Assembly (NCBI GenBank): GCA_024400875.1 | Contig: JAKSMB010000002.1 | Span: 1 to 64,000 of the forward strand | Source: Bacteroidales bacterium | Lineage (GTDB): Bacteria; Bacteroidota; Bacteroidia; Bacteroidales; WCHB1-69 | Direction: 5' to 3' | Length of the DNA: 64,000 nt | In this document: positions 52,532 to 60,557 of the stretch, piece after piece | Position numbering within the stretch: position 1 is the stretch's first letter | How the letters are laid out: each line of letters opens with the position of its first letter | The notes under the pieces: model-generated | Told to the model about the DNA's origin: nothing | The model's database searches: none | Seen by the model: only the letters and a program-made list of their open reading frames with translations | Program-made: the position numbers and the translations under genes

Positions 52532-53680
52532 TTATATGTTTATAATTCGTAATATTGTGTCTGTTCCTAAAAATGGTGAACCAGGATAATAATTTGTGTA
52601 ATCTAAGTTGAGCCAATAATCACCAATCGAATCTATGTGATAATAGAGTGTGTCATTATGTTCAAATTCCGCTTCAAATAGTTTTTCTTTAATCAGATAT
52701 TGCACTATCTCAAAATCTTTTTTTGCAACTTTCATTTCGGGATAAGCATGCTTTATAGAACCAATGATGCGAACATCGCAGCCAATTGCCTTTAGACAAG
52801 CGGCCATGAAAATGGCGTGATCTTCGCAATCTCCTCTAAGATGGTGAACACTCTCGCTTGCTTTAGCAATGTATTCTCTATTAATTGGATCATAAACGTA
52901 ATCCCAATGAGAATTGATGTGTTTGCAAAGAGCACAAGCCTGAATCTCTTTTCGATATTTAGGAAAACGTTTTATTACAGATTCAAAATCTGAATAATCG
53001 TCCAGGCATTTCAAGGCATAGTTTCTAACTTCTGGATGATAGTAGTCAATAGCTTCTTTGATAGTGTCTTCTATATTAAATGTGATGTTCACTGGAGACG
53101 GCGACAATGTATCGTACAGGGGTGTTAGAAGGATATGTTCTTTTGACACCTTCTTCTTTTCGTGTGATAAAGCATATATTGTGGCTTTATAGTCAAGAAA
53201 AAAATCATCCCATCCATAATGTTTTTTTCCAAAAATACTGCCAAAGGTAAACATGGCGACTATAATGCCAAGGGTACTTAAAGTAAAAATGCGAAGATAG
53301 TAGATTAATATGTTTATAATGATAAAGGTTCCTGCTCCTAAAAGAATCCGGTCCAAATTAAATTTCCAGTCTGGGTTGGGGAGAATACGATGCAAGAATA
53401 AGAATAAGGGGAAAAAAAGTAATAAACATAAGAGGAATAATAGCCAATCCTTAAAGGTCCAGTTGCCGTTTTCTACATCCTCATTGGAAAAAGAACAATC
53501 TTGTATTTCTTTTTGGGAAAGGTTCAATGCATTGATGATAGTCTGCCCGTCCTCATCAGGTATCACTTCGTAAGGTGTATTGCAGTTGGGACAGGTGAAG
53601 CGAATGTGTTTCCCAGTGGGATATCTCAGTTTCTTCTTGCAGTGAGGACAAATGAGGATTTCTTTCTTGTTGGCTTTCAT
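52532..53680 (-). CDS. Zinc-ribbon membrane protein with transglutaminase-like domain
   Basis: A 382-residue protein. The N-terminal zinc ribbon has two CxxC pairs, CPHCKKKLRY and CPNCNTPYEV, at residues 11-40. Three hydrophobic segments follow at about 78-98, 110-128 and 132-150. The C-terminal domain is transglutaminase-like: Cys in HHLRGDCEDHAIFMAACLKAIG near residue 280, a likely His in LYYHIDSIGDYWLNLDYTNY near 345 and Asp downstream. Such domains are often proteases or peptide-modifying. It lies 43 bases downstream of the unknown exported-protein gene on the same strand, so the two may be functionally linked. The start MKANKKEILICPHCKK gives the complete ribbon. Confidence 0.75.
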   Translation of the reverse strand: MKANKKEILICPHCKKKLRYPTGKHIRFTCPNCNTPYEVIPDEDGQTIINALNLSQKEIQDCSFSNEDVENGNWTFKDWLLFLLCLLLFFPLFLFLHRILPNPDWKFNLDRILLGAGTFIIINILIYYLRIFTLSTLGIIVAMFTFGSIFGKKHYGWDDFFLDYKATIYALSHEKKKVSKEHILLTPLYDTLSPSPVNITFNIEDTIKEAIDYYHPEVRNYALKCLDDYSDFESVIKRFPKYRKEIQACALCKHINSHWDYVYDPINREYIAKASESVHHLRGDCEDHAIFMAACLKAIGCDVRIIGSIKHAYPEMKVAKKDFEIVQYLIKEKLFEAEFEHNDTLYYHIDSIGDYWLNLDYTNYYPGSPFLGTDTILRIINI

Positions 53681-53723
53681 AATGGATGGATTGTAATATC
53701 AGTACCGTTGTTAATTTTTTTTT

Positions 53724-55397
53724 TTACCTTTCAAGGTCAAAGTCTATATATTTTTCTTTATAGATTTGAAAATCTCCCCGTAAAGCGCGCTCGCGTAAAA
53801 CGCGCGAGCGATAGTCGTTCAAGTCAAAGTCTATATATTTTTCTTTATAGATTTGAAAATCTTCTGAAAAATTCTTGATCGCAAACTGATACATCTCCTC
53901 ATTTAGGTCATACAGATTCTTCTTTTCTGTGTTAAATGTAAATTTGCCATCTATAAGGTTTTTCAAGAAATATTCTTGCAAAAGGTAATCAGTAATATCA
54001 CCATTCTGAACCAGTTCTCTCATTTCTTTAAAGGCATCTTGATTCCCACTCATAGCAGATATAAAGTAGCTGGTTAACGCCATAAATACCCATCTGTCTT
54101 TAGAAATGAAATCATTTTCGTGATAAATGTAATTTTTTGCGGAATTCCAGCAACTACGTGCAAATTGTAGATGAGTATTAGCATCCCACTGGTTGAATAC
54201 TCTTTCGTAGCGAGAGGAAATAAGATATTGATAATGAGAAAGGGGATAAGTACGAAGTAGTTTTACATACCGATTGCTGCGCAAAAAGGAGAGGCCGGTG
54301 CTACCGAAGTCAAATGTACAATTGCTTTCAATATTGCTTTCAATAATGTTAAATAGGTTTATGATTTCTAATAGAGTGTCCGTGCTAATTATATCCTTTC
54401 TTGGCCCAAGTTGTTGTAGAAGAGTTTCTAACTTATCTGTGGCGGAGTCAATTTTCATATCCAAGGTTTGATCCACCTTTCGATGCATCAAATGGACATC
54501 GTCCAACACCAAGTATTCAATTTTATTGAAAAGTTCTTTCAGTTCATTGAGTGAACCCTCGACGAACATATAGACGGTATCTTGATGATGCAACAGTTCC
54601 GGGATTGGGAAAGCCCGGTCGTCAAGTTCAAAGTAATAGGGGGCGTATATGCTATGATCATAATAGGACATTGGATCCGCCATAAACAACGTAAAATATT
54701 TGTCTTCATCTTCAAAAAAATCGCTATCTTCGCTGGTTCTTACTAAACCGGGGACGTCATATTCTTGTATGCCCTCTCTATGATAAAATATTCCGTATGG
54801 CTCCCTGAAACTACGAGACCACTTTCCGCCACCTTCACCAAATTCGGCACCAATTTTTCTTGAATCATAGAAAGAAAATTCTTCAGGATACCACTCCAAT
54901 TCGGCGGATAAACAATTATCTTCGGGTACATATAGATCTAATTCTGGAGAACTTGATGTTTGAAAGGGAATTTTGTTTTTGTTAGCGTCCTTTAGTCCAA
55001 CATGATAACGTAGATAAGGCCAATAAGACGCATCGAGAGATTCATTCCATTGAACAGAATAAGAAGTTGGAATGCAAATACATAAAACGTTAATTTTTCT
55101 ATAACCTAACTTGCGGGCTCCTTCGGGCCAATGAAAAACTTTGCGTTCTTGAATAGAAATTTTTGCTTTGTTTGTATTCAATAGGTCAGCATTTTCACCA
55201 GTAATAATGGTCTTGTCGAGGGCAATTTCTTTGCTTTTTATATCTTTTATTGTCAGTCTTTTGTATGCTTTTTCTCGTGCCTTTAGTTCTGCTTTTTCTT
55301 TATGGTTCAATTTTATCAGTCCCCATTCTTCTTGAGCGAATAATGATGTGCAAAATAATGCACAAAGAATTGTAGCGATAATCATTTTTCTTTTCAT
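53724..55397 (-). CDS. Unknown exported protein with a duplicated C-terminus
   Basis: A 557-residue protein with a signal peptide (MKRKMIIATILCALFCTSLFAQ). No family is recognised; the first half contains beta-rich segments (SIQERKVFHWPEGARKLGY, YWPYLRYHVGLKDANKNKIP) and the second half is helical. The last part contains FQIYKEKYIDFDL twice, 29 residues apart, separated by an Arg-rich segment NDYRSRVLRERALRGD. At DNA level this is a 40-base direct repeat around a GC-rich palindrome, so the C-terminus was altered by a recent in-frame event. Its neighbour is a transglutaminase-like membrane protein. Confidence 0.7.
   Translation of the reverse strand: MKRKMIIATILCALFCTSLFAQEEWGLIKLNHKEKAELKAREKAYKRLTIKDIKSKEIALDKTIITGENADLLNTNKAKISIQERKVFHWPEGARKLGYRKINVLCICIPTSYSVQWNESLDASYWPYLRYHVGLKDANKNKIPFQTSSSPELDLYVPEDNCLSAELEWYPEEFSFYDSRKIGAEFGEGGGKWSRSFREPYGIFYHREGIQEYDVPGLVRTSEDSDFFEDEDKYFTLFMADPMSYYDHSIYAPYYFELDDRAFPIPELLHHQDTVYMFVEGSLNELKELFNKIEYLVLDDVHLMHRKVDQTLDMKIDSATDKLETLLQQLGPRKDIISTDTLLEIINLFNIIESNIESNCTFDFGSTGLSFLRSNRYVKLLRTYPLSHYQYLISSRYERVFNQWDANTHLQFARSCWNSAKNYIYHENDFISKDRWVFMALTSYFISAMSGNQDAFKEMRELVQNGDITDYLLQEYFLKNLIDGKFTFNTEKKNLYDLNEEMYQFAIKNFSEDFQIYKEKYIDFDLNDYRSRVLRERALRGDFQIYKEKYIDFDLER
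53736..53862. repeat. 40-bp direct repeat flanking a GC-rich palindrome inside a gene
   Basis: Identical 40-base segments lie at 53736-53775 and 53823-53862. Between them is CGCTCGCG/CGCGAGCG (53788-53810, 8-bp stem, 7-base loop), very GC-rich against the AT-rich gene. The period is 87 bases, a multiple of 3, so the reading frame is kept. Confidence 0.85.
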
Positions 55398-55523
55398 TTG
55401 AAAGGTTCCCTGTTATAGCATTAGGACATCGTTTAAATGAATAATTGTGTTTTTAATAATGCAAAATTATATAAAGCATGTCTTTGCTTTTTAACATTTT
55501 CTATTGTCAAAAAATATAAATCC

Positions 55524-55739
55524 CTATTCATTTTCGATAAATTCCTCAAAGAAATTATACTCTAAAATATTGGAAATTCGGGTAAGTAGACCTGTATTAA
55601 TATATGGATTCGCATACACTTTATACAGATGATTGGGCGTGCACGGAATTTGTGAGGCCAACCACACGGTGGTACGTCCTTGCTCCTTGAGTTTGATTTT
55701 GATTTGATGGCCGATGTGTATGTTTCTGATTGGTTGCAT
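55524..55739 (-). CDS. Small HTH DNA-binding protein, intact copy 2
   Basis: A 71-residue protein, MQPIRNIHIGHQIKIKLKEQ at the N-terminus, then GRTTVWLASQIPCTPNHLYK and YINTGLLTRISNILEYNFFE. The pattern IG..IK..LKEQGR...WLA..I.C....LYK......I.T.LL.RIS..L..NFF is a helix-turn-helix of a Bacteroidetes-specific small regulator family that I know as uncharacterised XRE-like. The start is set at MQP because the upstream open frame consists of the nucleotide-conserved leader. A second copy at 49648-49863 is broken. Promoter not identified. Confidence 0.75.
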   Translation of the reverse strand: MQPIRNIHIGHQIKIKLKEQGRTTVWLASQIPCTPNHLYKVYANPYINTGLLTRISNILEYNFFEEFIENE

Positions 55740-55917
55740 AGAAAAAGCGTGGAATTTAAATCTTGCCTGACTCTCGGGTTTCCACGCCCACACATCTAAC
55801 AAGTTATTCCACGCCGTAATACTACGGCATCTCATAACTAATCCTTGATGTGTTTGTCCTCGCAAAGAGGACGTTGTGGAAATTGAGAGTCAAGGATAGC
55901 TACAAATGCTATCTAAT
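55740..55917 (-). ncRNA. Conserved structured leader, copy 2
   Basis: Plus-strand pairings: GACTCTC 55769-55775 with GAGAGTC 55885-55891; TTTCCAC 55779-55785 with GTGGAAA 55876-55882; GCCGTA/TACGGC 55813-55828; GTCCTC 55856-55861 with GAGGAC 55867-55872; GATAGC/GCTATC 55895-55913; ATCCTTG 55841-55847 with CAAGGAT 55891-55897. GCGTGGAA at 55747-55754, next to the HTH start codon, can pair with TTCCACGC at either 55780-55787 or 55807-55814, so alternative structures are possible. The GTCCTC hairpin covaries with copy 1. Confidence 0.55.
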
Positions 55918-55976
55918 ATATGTTGTGTCTATCTGTTAATCGTCTATCTTTATTTGCTTAAATTTATTATTACGTG

Positions 55977-56327
55977 TTATTTTGAAAGTTCTTGAATATA
56001 TTTTTCGATGAAGGGTTTTATTTCAGGAATATCCTGCTCTATAACCGTCCATAATTGTCTTGGATTGATGGCATAATAACCATGAACTAATACATGCCGC
56101 ATAGATTCTATATCACGCCATGGAATTTCAGTGTGTGTCTCTCTAAATTGAATCGTTAGCATATACACAGCTTCGCCAATCATTTCAACGTGCTTCACAA
56201 AGCCATAATACAGAATCGGATTTGCCTGTACTTCCTCAAAAGTATATTTTTGCTTTTGTTCCAAAAGCACATTGGAAATATCAAGAATATGCTGAAGACG
56301 ATCCTTATCCTTAATTGCCTCTCTCAT
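55977..56327 (-). CDS. HepT-like HEPN ribonuclease toxin
   Basis: A 116-residue DUF86/HepT protein with the HEPN active site RHVLVHGYY (Rx4HxY) near residue 80 and supporting helix YYGFVKHVEMIGEAVYML. HepT is the toxin of the MntA/HepT (HEPN-MNT) pair. The gene follows the nucleotidyltransferase gene and overlaps it by 17 bases, the usual arrangement. The second Tyr after the His is the site modified by MntA in studied systems. Confidence 0.9.
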   Translation of the reverse strand: MREAIKDKDRLQHILDISNVLLEQKQKYTFEEVQANPILYYGFVKHVEMIGEAVYMLTIQFRETHTEIPWRDIESMRHVLVHGYYAINPRQLWTVIEQDIPEIKPFIEKYIQELSK

Positions 56328-56619
56328 AAATCAAAATTTTATCTTTTTCTACAGATGAAACAGCAAAAGGCTTCAATCGACCTTCTTCTACCATATCCAC
56401 TGGATGCCCTAACTTATCACTTAATTCGTTTATCATACGACAAATTGTAAGGAGCGAAAGGTTGTTGCTGTCATCGTAAGTGACAAGCAGATCTATGTCG
56501 CTTTTGTCATCTTCTTCGCCACGAGAATATGAGCCAAATAAGAATACCCGTTTTACCGGCTTTTCTTGAAAATATTGCCGTATGACGGGTATCATATTTT
56601 TTACGACTTCGCTATTCAT
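56311..56619 (-). CDS. MntA-like nucleotidyltransferase antitoxin
   Basis: A 102-residue minimal nucleotidyltransferase, starting MNSEVVKNMIPVIRQYF, with VFLFGSYSRGEEDDKSDIDL near residues 25-44: the GSX10DXD site with both metal-binding aspartates. This is the antitoxin of HepT, which neutralises it by AMPylating the HEPN tyrosine in characterised pairs. The start at 56619 is chosen because the open frame upstream would run through the -7 element at 56645. Confidence 0.9.
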   Translation of the reverse strand: MNSEVVKNMIPVIRQYFQEKPVKRVFLFGSYSRGEEDDKSDIDLLVTYDDSNNLSLLTICRMINELSDKLGHPVDMVEEGRLKPFAVSSVEKDKILIYERGN

Positions 56620-56644
56620 ACTAATGAATGTTTTTTTTACGTCT

Positions 56645-56652
56645 GCAAAAAT
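56645..56652 (-). promoter_or_regulatory. Bacteroidetes -7 element for mntA-hepT
   Basis: The minus strand reads TATTTTTG, 25 bases upstream of the mntA start. Confidence 0.65.
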
Positions 56653-56676
56653 ACGATAAAAATCCCAAACAAAAAC

Positions 56677-56700
56677 TCCCTCCGATTGTTGTCGGAGGGA
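56677..56700 (-). terminator. nifJ terminator
   Basis: Arms TCCCTCCGA and TCGGAGGGA with a 6-base loop and a T-run on the minus strand, 58 bases past the nifJ stop. Confidence 0.85.
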
Positions 56701-56715
56701 TTCTATTATAATATT

Positions 56716-56743
56716 GTTGAAACGGTGTGCACACCGTCTCAAC
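56716..56743. repeat. 28-base palindrome downstream of nifJ
   Basis: GTTGAAACGGTGTG/CACACCGTCTCAAC, a palindrome with one mismatch, between the nifJ stop and its terminator. It is a REP-like sequence of the same general build as the palindromes at 51109 and 52448. Confidence 0.7.
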
Positions 56744-56757
56744 AGGGGAATAAACGA

Positions 56758-59700
56758 TTATTCGCCGTCGTTCAATTTCTTGTAGCCTTCGTAACGAAGT
56801 TGAGCGTATTGTTGTGTCTTTTCGAACAACTCTTTAGCTTCTTCTGGGAAGGTCTTCAACAAGGAGTTGTAACGTACTTCGCCCATGATGAAGTTCTGGA
56901 ATTTGCTCCAGTCTGGTTCTTTGCTATCCAAGTGGAAGCCGTTTTGACCAGCTTCTTCTTCTGCTGGGTTGAAGCGCCACAAGTGCCAGTAACCACATTC
57001 AACAGCCATAGCTTCTTCGTGTTGTGTGCGGCCCATACCCACTTTGATACCGTGGTTGATACAAGGAGCGTAGCAGATAACCAATGATGGTCCTGGATAA
57101 GCTTCAGCTTCCTTGATGGCTTTGAAGTATTGTGCTTGGCTTGCGCCCATAGCCACTTGTGCTACGTAAACATAACCGTAGGATTTAGCGATCATACCGA
57201 GGTCTTTCTTGCGAACTTTCTTACCGGAAGCAGCAAATTTAGCTACAGCACCAGCAGGAGTTGCCTTTGAAGATTGACCACCTGTGTTGGAATATACTTC
57301 GGTATCGAGAACGAGAACGTTAACGTCTTCGCCAGATGCCAAAACGTGATCCAAACCACCGAAGCCGATATCGTAAGCCCAACCGTCACCACCGAAGATC
57401 CATTGTGATTTCTTTACCAAGTGGTCTTTGAGTTCAACGATTTGTTTGCAGTAGTCGCAATCGCATTGGCTTGCGAGTTCAACGATTTGTGGAGCGAGAG
57501 CTTCCGTTGTCTTGCCACATTCGCGAGCGTCGATCCATTGTTGGAAGAGGCCCTTAAGTTCAGCGCTGCAGCAGTTGCAACCAGCGATAGCTTCACGCAT
57601 AACGCGTTCTACGCGGTCGCGCATTTGACGGGTAGCGGTAGCCATACCGAGACCGAATTCAGCGTTGTCTTCGAACAAGCTGTTAGCCCAAGCAACACCC
57701 TTGCCCGTTCTGTTGCTCTTACAATAAGGAGTAGCAGGAGCAGAACCACCGTAGATGGATGAACAACCGGTAGCGTTAGCCACGATCATTCTTTCGCCGA
57801 ACAATTGAGTGATTGTTTTGATGTATGGAGTTTCACCACAACCTGCACAAGCGCCGGAGAACTCGAACAATGGTTGAGCGAACTGGCTGTTCTTAACAGA
57901 AGCATACTTGTCGATCAAGTTGTCTTTGTAAGTAACTTTCTTTTGGCTGTATTCCCAGTTTTCTGCTTCGCCGAGTTGGCTTTCGAAAGGTTTCATAGTG
58001 AGTGCCTTTTCTTTAGCAGGACATACGTCGGCACAGTTACCGCAACCGGTACAGTCCATAGCAGAGATTTGCATGCGGAAATGCATACCAGCGAGTTCCT
58101 TAGGAGCCTTGATAGCTGCGGTAGCCATAGATACAGGAGCACCAGCTTTTTCTTCATCAGTCATAACAACTGGACGGATAGCAGCGTGAGGACATACTAA
58201 TGAACATTGGTTACATTGGATACATTTTGTAGCATCCCATTCAGGGAGAACGGTAGCAACACCACGTTTTTCGTAAGCGGTGGTACCAGCTGGGAATGTA
58301 CCGTCAACGATTTCCTTGAATGCGGAAACAGGAAGGTCGTTACCACATTGTGCAACCATTGGACGCATAACCTTGTTGATGAATTCTGGATCAACAGGGT
58401 TGCTCATGAATGCGAAATCTGTTGTGCAGTCGAGGTTAGCCCATTCTGCAGGGATTTCGATCTTGGTGATTTCACCACCACGGTCAACAGCAGCGTAGTT
58501 CTTGTTTACTACGTCTTCACCCTTCTTGCCGTATGATTTAACGATGAATTTCTTCATTTGTTCAACAGCGAGGTCGTAAGGGATAACGCCGGAGATCTTG
58601 AAGAATGCAGATTGAAGGATGGTGTTGGTTCTGTTGCCCAAACCGATTTCGCCAGCGATCTTAGTAGCGTCGATGGTGTACATGGAGATGTTGTGGAGAG
58701 CCAAATATTTCTTTACGAAATCAGGAAGATGTTTTTTGGTTTCTTCAGCATCCCATGGAGAGTTGTACAAGAAAGTACCGTTGTCTTTCAAACCGCGCAA
58801 GCAGTCGTATTTGCTCAAGTAAGAAGGAACGTGAACAGCTACGAAGTCAGGAGTACCTACCAAGTAAGGAGCGAGGATAGGTTCGTCGCCGAAACGCAAG
58901 TGTGAACAGGTGTAACCGCCAGACTTCTTGGAGTCGTAATCGAAATAAGCTTGGCTATATTTGTTGGTGTTGTCACCAATAATTTTGATAGAGTTTTTGT
59001 TAGCACCAACGGTACCATCAGCGCCGAGGCCGTAGAACTTAGCTTCAAATGTACCCTTAGGAAGGATAGAAACTTCTGGAAGGATAGGCAATGAACGGAA
59101 AGTAACGTCGTCAACGATACCAACGGTGAATTGGTTCATTGGTTTTTCAGCAGCGAGGTTGTTGAAAACAGAAATGATGTGGGCAGGAGTGGTGTCTTTG
59201 GAAGACAAACCGTAGCGGCCGCCGATGATCATAGGTTTGTTAGCACAATCCTTGAATGCTTCAACTACGTCGAGGTACAATGGATCGCCATTAGCACCTG
59301 GTTCTTTTGTTCTGTCGAGAACGCAGATTCTCTTAACAGATTCTGGCATAACAGCCATGAGATATTTAACGGAGAATGGACGATACAAGTGAACGTTGAT
59401 CATACCGAGTTTCTTGCCGTTAGCGTTTTCTTTGTCGATGACAGTTCTGATAACGTCGGTAATGGAGCCGATAGCAACGATAACGTCGGTAGCGTCTTTA
59501 GCGCCGTAGTAGGTGAAAGGAGCGTATTCACGACCAGTGATCTTGCTCATTTCAGTCATATATTTAGCTACGATGTCAGGAAGTTCGTCGTAGTATTTGT
59601 TTTGCAATTCGCGAGTTTGGAAGTAGATATCCGGGTTTTGAGCGGTACCGCGAGTTACAGGGTGTTCTGGGTTGAGAGCACGTTCACGGTAAGCTTTCAA

Positions 59701-60300
59701 AGCGTCCCAGTTGATCAACTTAGCCACGTCTTCTTGGTTGGTAGCTTCCACTTTCTGGATTTCGTGGGAGGTACGGAAACCGTCGAAGAAGTGCATGAAA
59801 GGAACGCGACCTTCGATAGCAGCAAGGTGTGCTACAGGAGCGAGGTCCATGATCTCTTGTACAGAGCTGGTTGCCAACATGGCGAAACCAGTTTGGCGTG
59901 CGCTCATAACGTCGGCGTGGTCACCGAAGATAGAAAGCGCTTGAGCTGCCAAAGCACGAGCAGAGATGTGGAATACGCCAGGAAGCAATTCACCAGCGAT
60001 CTTGTACATGTTAGGGATCATCAGCAAGAGACCTTGTGATGCGGTATAGGTTGTGGTGAGCGCACCTGCTTGCAAAGAACCGTGAACAGCACCAGCTGCA
60101 CCAGCTTCAGATTGCATTTCAACAACCTTAACGGTTTCACCGAAAATGTTTTTTCTGCCGCCTGCACTCCATTCGTCAATGTACTCAGCCATTGGAGAAG
60201 ATGGGGTGATAGGGTAAATAGCGGCAACTTCACTGAACATGTACGCAACGTGAGCTGCAGCGCAGTTACCGTCGCATGTCATAAATTTTTTTTCTGCCAT
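56758..60300 (-). CDS. nifJ: Pyruvate:ferredoxin (flavodoxin) oxidoreductase
   Basis: A single-chain 1180-residue PFOR converting pyruvate and CoA to acetyl-CoA and CO2 with reduced ferredoxin, central to anaerobic metabolism. Pyruvate domain motif YPITPSSPMAEYIDEW is near residue 30. The two 4Fe-4S clusters are CIQCNQCSLVCPHA near 690 and CTGCGNCADVCPAKEKAL near 745. The third cluster has Cys in CAGCGETPYIK and FMHFF is near 170. The thiamine-pyrophosphate domain has GDGWAYDIGFGGLDHVL and DTEVYSNTGGQSSKATP near 980-1030. The last codons recur as repeats at 51141 and 52480. Confidence 0.98.
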   Translation of the reverse strand: MAEKKFMTCDGNCAAAHVAYMFSEVAAIYPITPSSPMAEYIDEWSAGGRKNIFGETVKVVEMQSEAGAAGAVHGSLQAGALTTTYTASQGLLLMIPNMYKIAGELLPGVFHISARALAAQALSIFGDHADVMSARQTGFAMLATSSVQEIMDLAPVAHLAAIEGRVPFMHFFDGFRTSHEIQKVEATNQEDVAKLINWDALKAYRERALNPEHPVTRGTAQNPDIYFQTRELQNKYYDELPDIVAKYMTEMSKITGREYAPFTYYGAKDATDVIVAIGSITDVIRTVIDKENANGKKLGMINVHLYRPFSVKYLMAVMPESVKRICVLDRTKEPGANGDPLYLDVVEAFKDCANKPMIIGGRYGLSSKDTTPAHIISVFNNLAAEKPMNQFTVGIVDDVTFRSLPILPEVSILPKGTFEAKFYGLGADGTVGANKNSIKIIGDNTNKYSQAYFDYDSKKSGGYTCSHLRFGDEPILAPYLVGTPDFVAVHVPSYLSKYDCLRGLKDNGTFLYNSPWDAEETKKHLPDFVKKYLALHNISMYTIDATKIAGEIGLGNRTNTILQSAFFKISGVIPYDLAVEQMKKFIVKSYGKKGEDVVNKNYAAVDRGGEITKIEIPAEWANLDCTTDFAFMSNPVDPEFINKVMRPMVAQCGNDLPVSAFKEIVDGTFPAGTTAYEKRGVATVLPEWDATKCIQCNQCSLVCPHAAIRPVVMTDEEKAGAPVSMATAAIKAPKELAGMHFRMQISAMDCTGCGNCADVCPAKEKALTMKPFESQLGEAENWEYSQKKVTYKDNLIDKYASVKNSQFAQPLFEFSGACAGCGETPYIKTITQLFGERMIVANATGCSSIYGGSAPATPYCKSNRTGKGVAWANSLFEDNAEFGLGMATATRQMRDRVERVMREAIAGCNCCSAELKGLFQQWIDARECGKTTEALAPQIVELASQCDCDYCKQIVELKDHLVKKSQWIFGGDGWAYDIGFGGLDHVLASGEDVNVLVLDTEVYSNTGGQSSKATPAGAVAKFAASGKKVRKKDLGMIAKSYGYVYVAQVAMGASQAQYFKAIKEAEAYPGPSLVICYAPCINHGIKVGMGRTQHEEAMAVECGYWHLWRFNPAEEEAGQNGFHLDSKEPDWSKFQNFIMGEVRYNSLLKTFPEEAKELFEKTQQYAQLRYEGYKKLNDGE

Positions 60301-60346
60301 AATAAGTAGTTTATTTGTGTATAAAATTGTTGTTTAAACAGGCATA

Positions 60347-60374
60347 AGCTATTGGCTATTAGCTGTTAGCCGGA
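60347..60374. repeat. Short heptanucleotide repeat in the nifJ leader
   Basis: Four 7-base units AGCTATT, GGCTATT, AGCTGTT, AGCCGGA, similar to the array at 63328-63453. They lie between the nifJ -7 element and its start codon. Confidence 0.6.
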
Positions 60375-60402
60375 TGCTTTCCGGTTTTTGCCAAAAAGCG
60401 CG

Positions 60403-60410
60403 CAAAGGTA
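60403..60410 (-). promoter_or_regulatory. Bacteroidetes -7 element for nifJ
   Basis: The minus strand reads TACCTTTG, 103 bases upstream of the nifJ ATG, giving a long leader. Confidence 0.6.
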
Positions 60411-60514
60411 ACAAAAAAGTAGATAGTAAAACCGCATAATATGAAGATATTTTCCTGAAAATTGACGATAGAACATTATGACGTTACAATATGCCGAGGT
60501 TAACCGATTTTTAT

Positions 60515-60522
60515 TATCTTTG
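60515..60522 (+). promoter_or_regulatory. Bacteroidetes -7 element
   Basis: TATCTTTG, 35 bases upstream of the saccharopine-dehydrogenase-family start. Confidence 0.65.
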
Positions 60523-60557
60523 CCCTCCTTTTGAAAATCAATTAAAACTTAAATAAT

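Noticed and set aside
55740..55865. N-terminal extension of the HTH protein (residues before MQP)
   Set aside because: The identical peptide in both copies simply reflects the identical leader DNA. The covarying hairpin lies in its 5' part, so structure rather than protein is the more likely cause.
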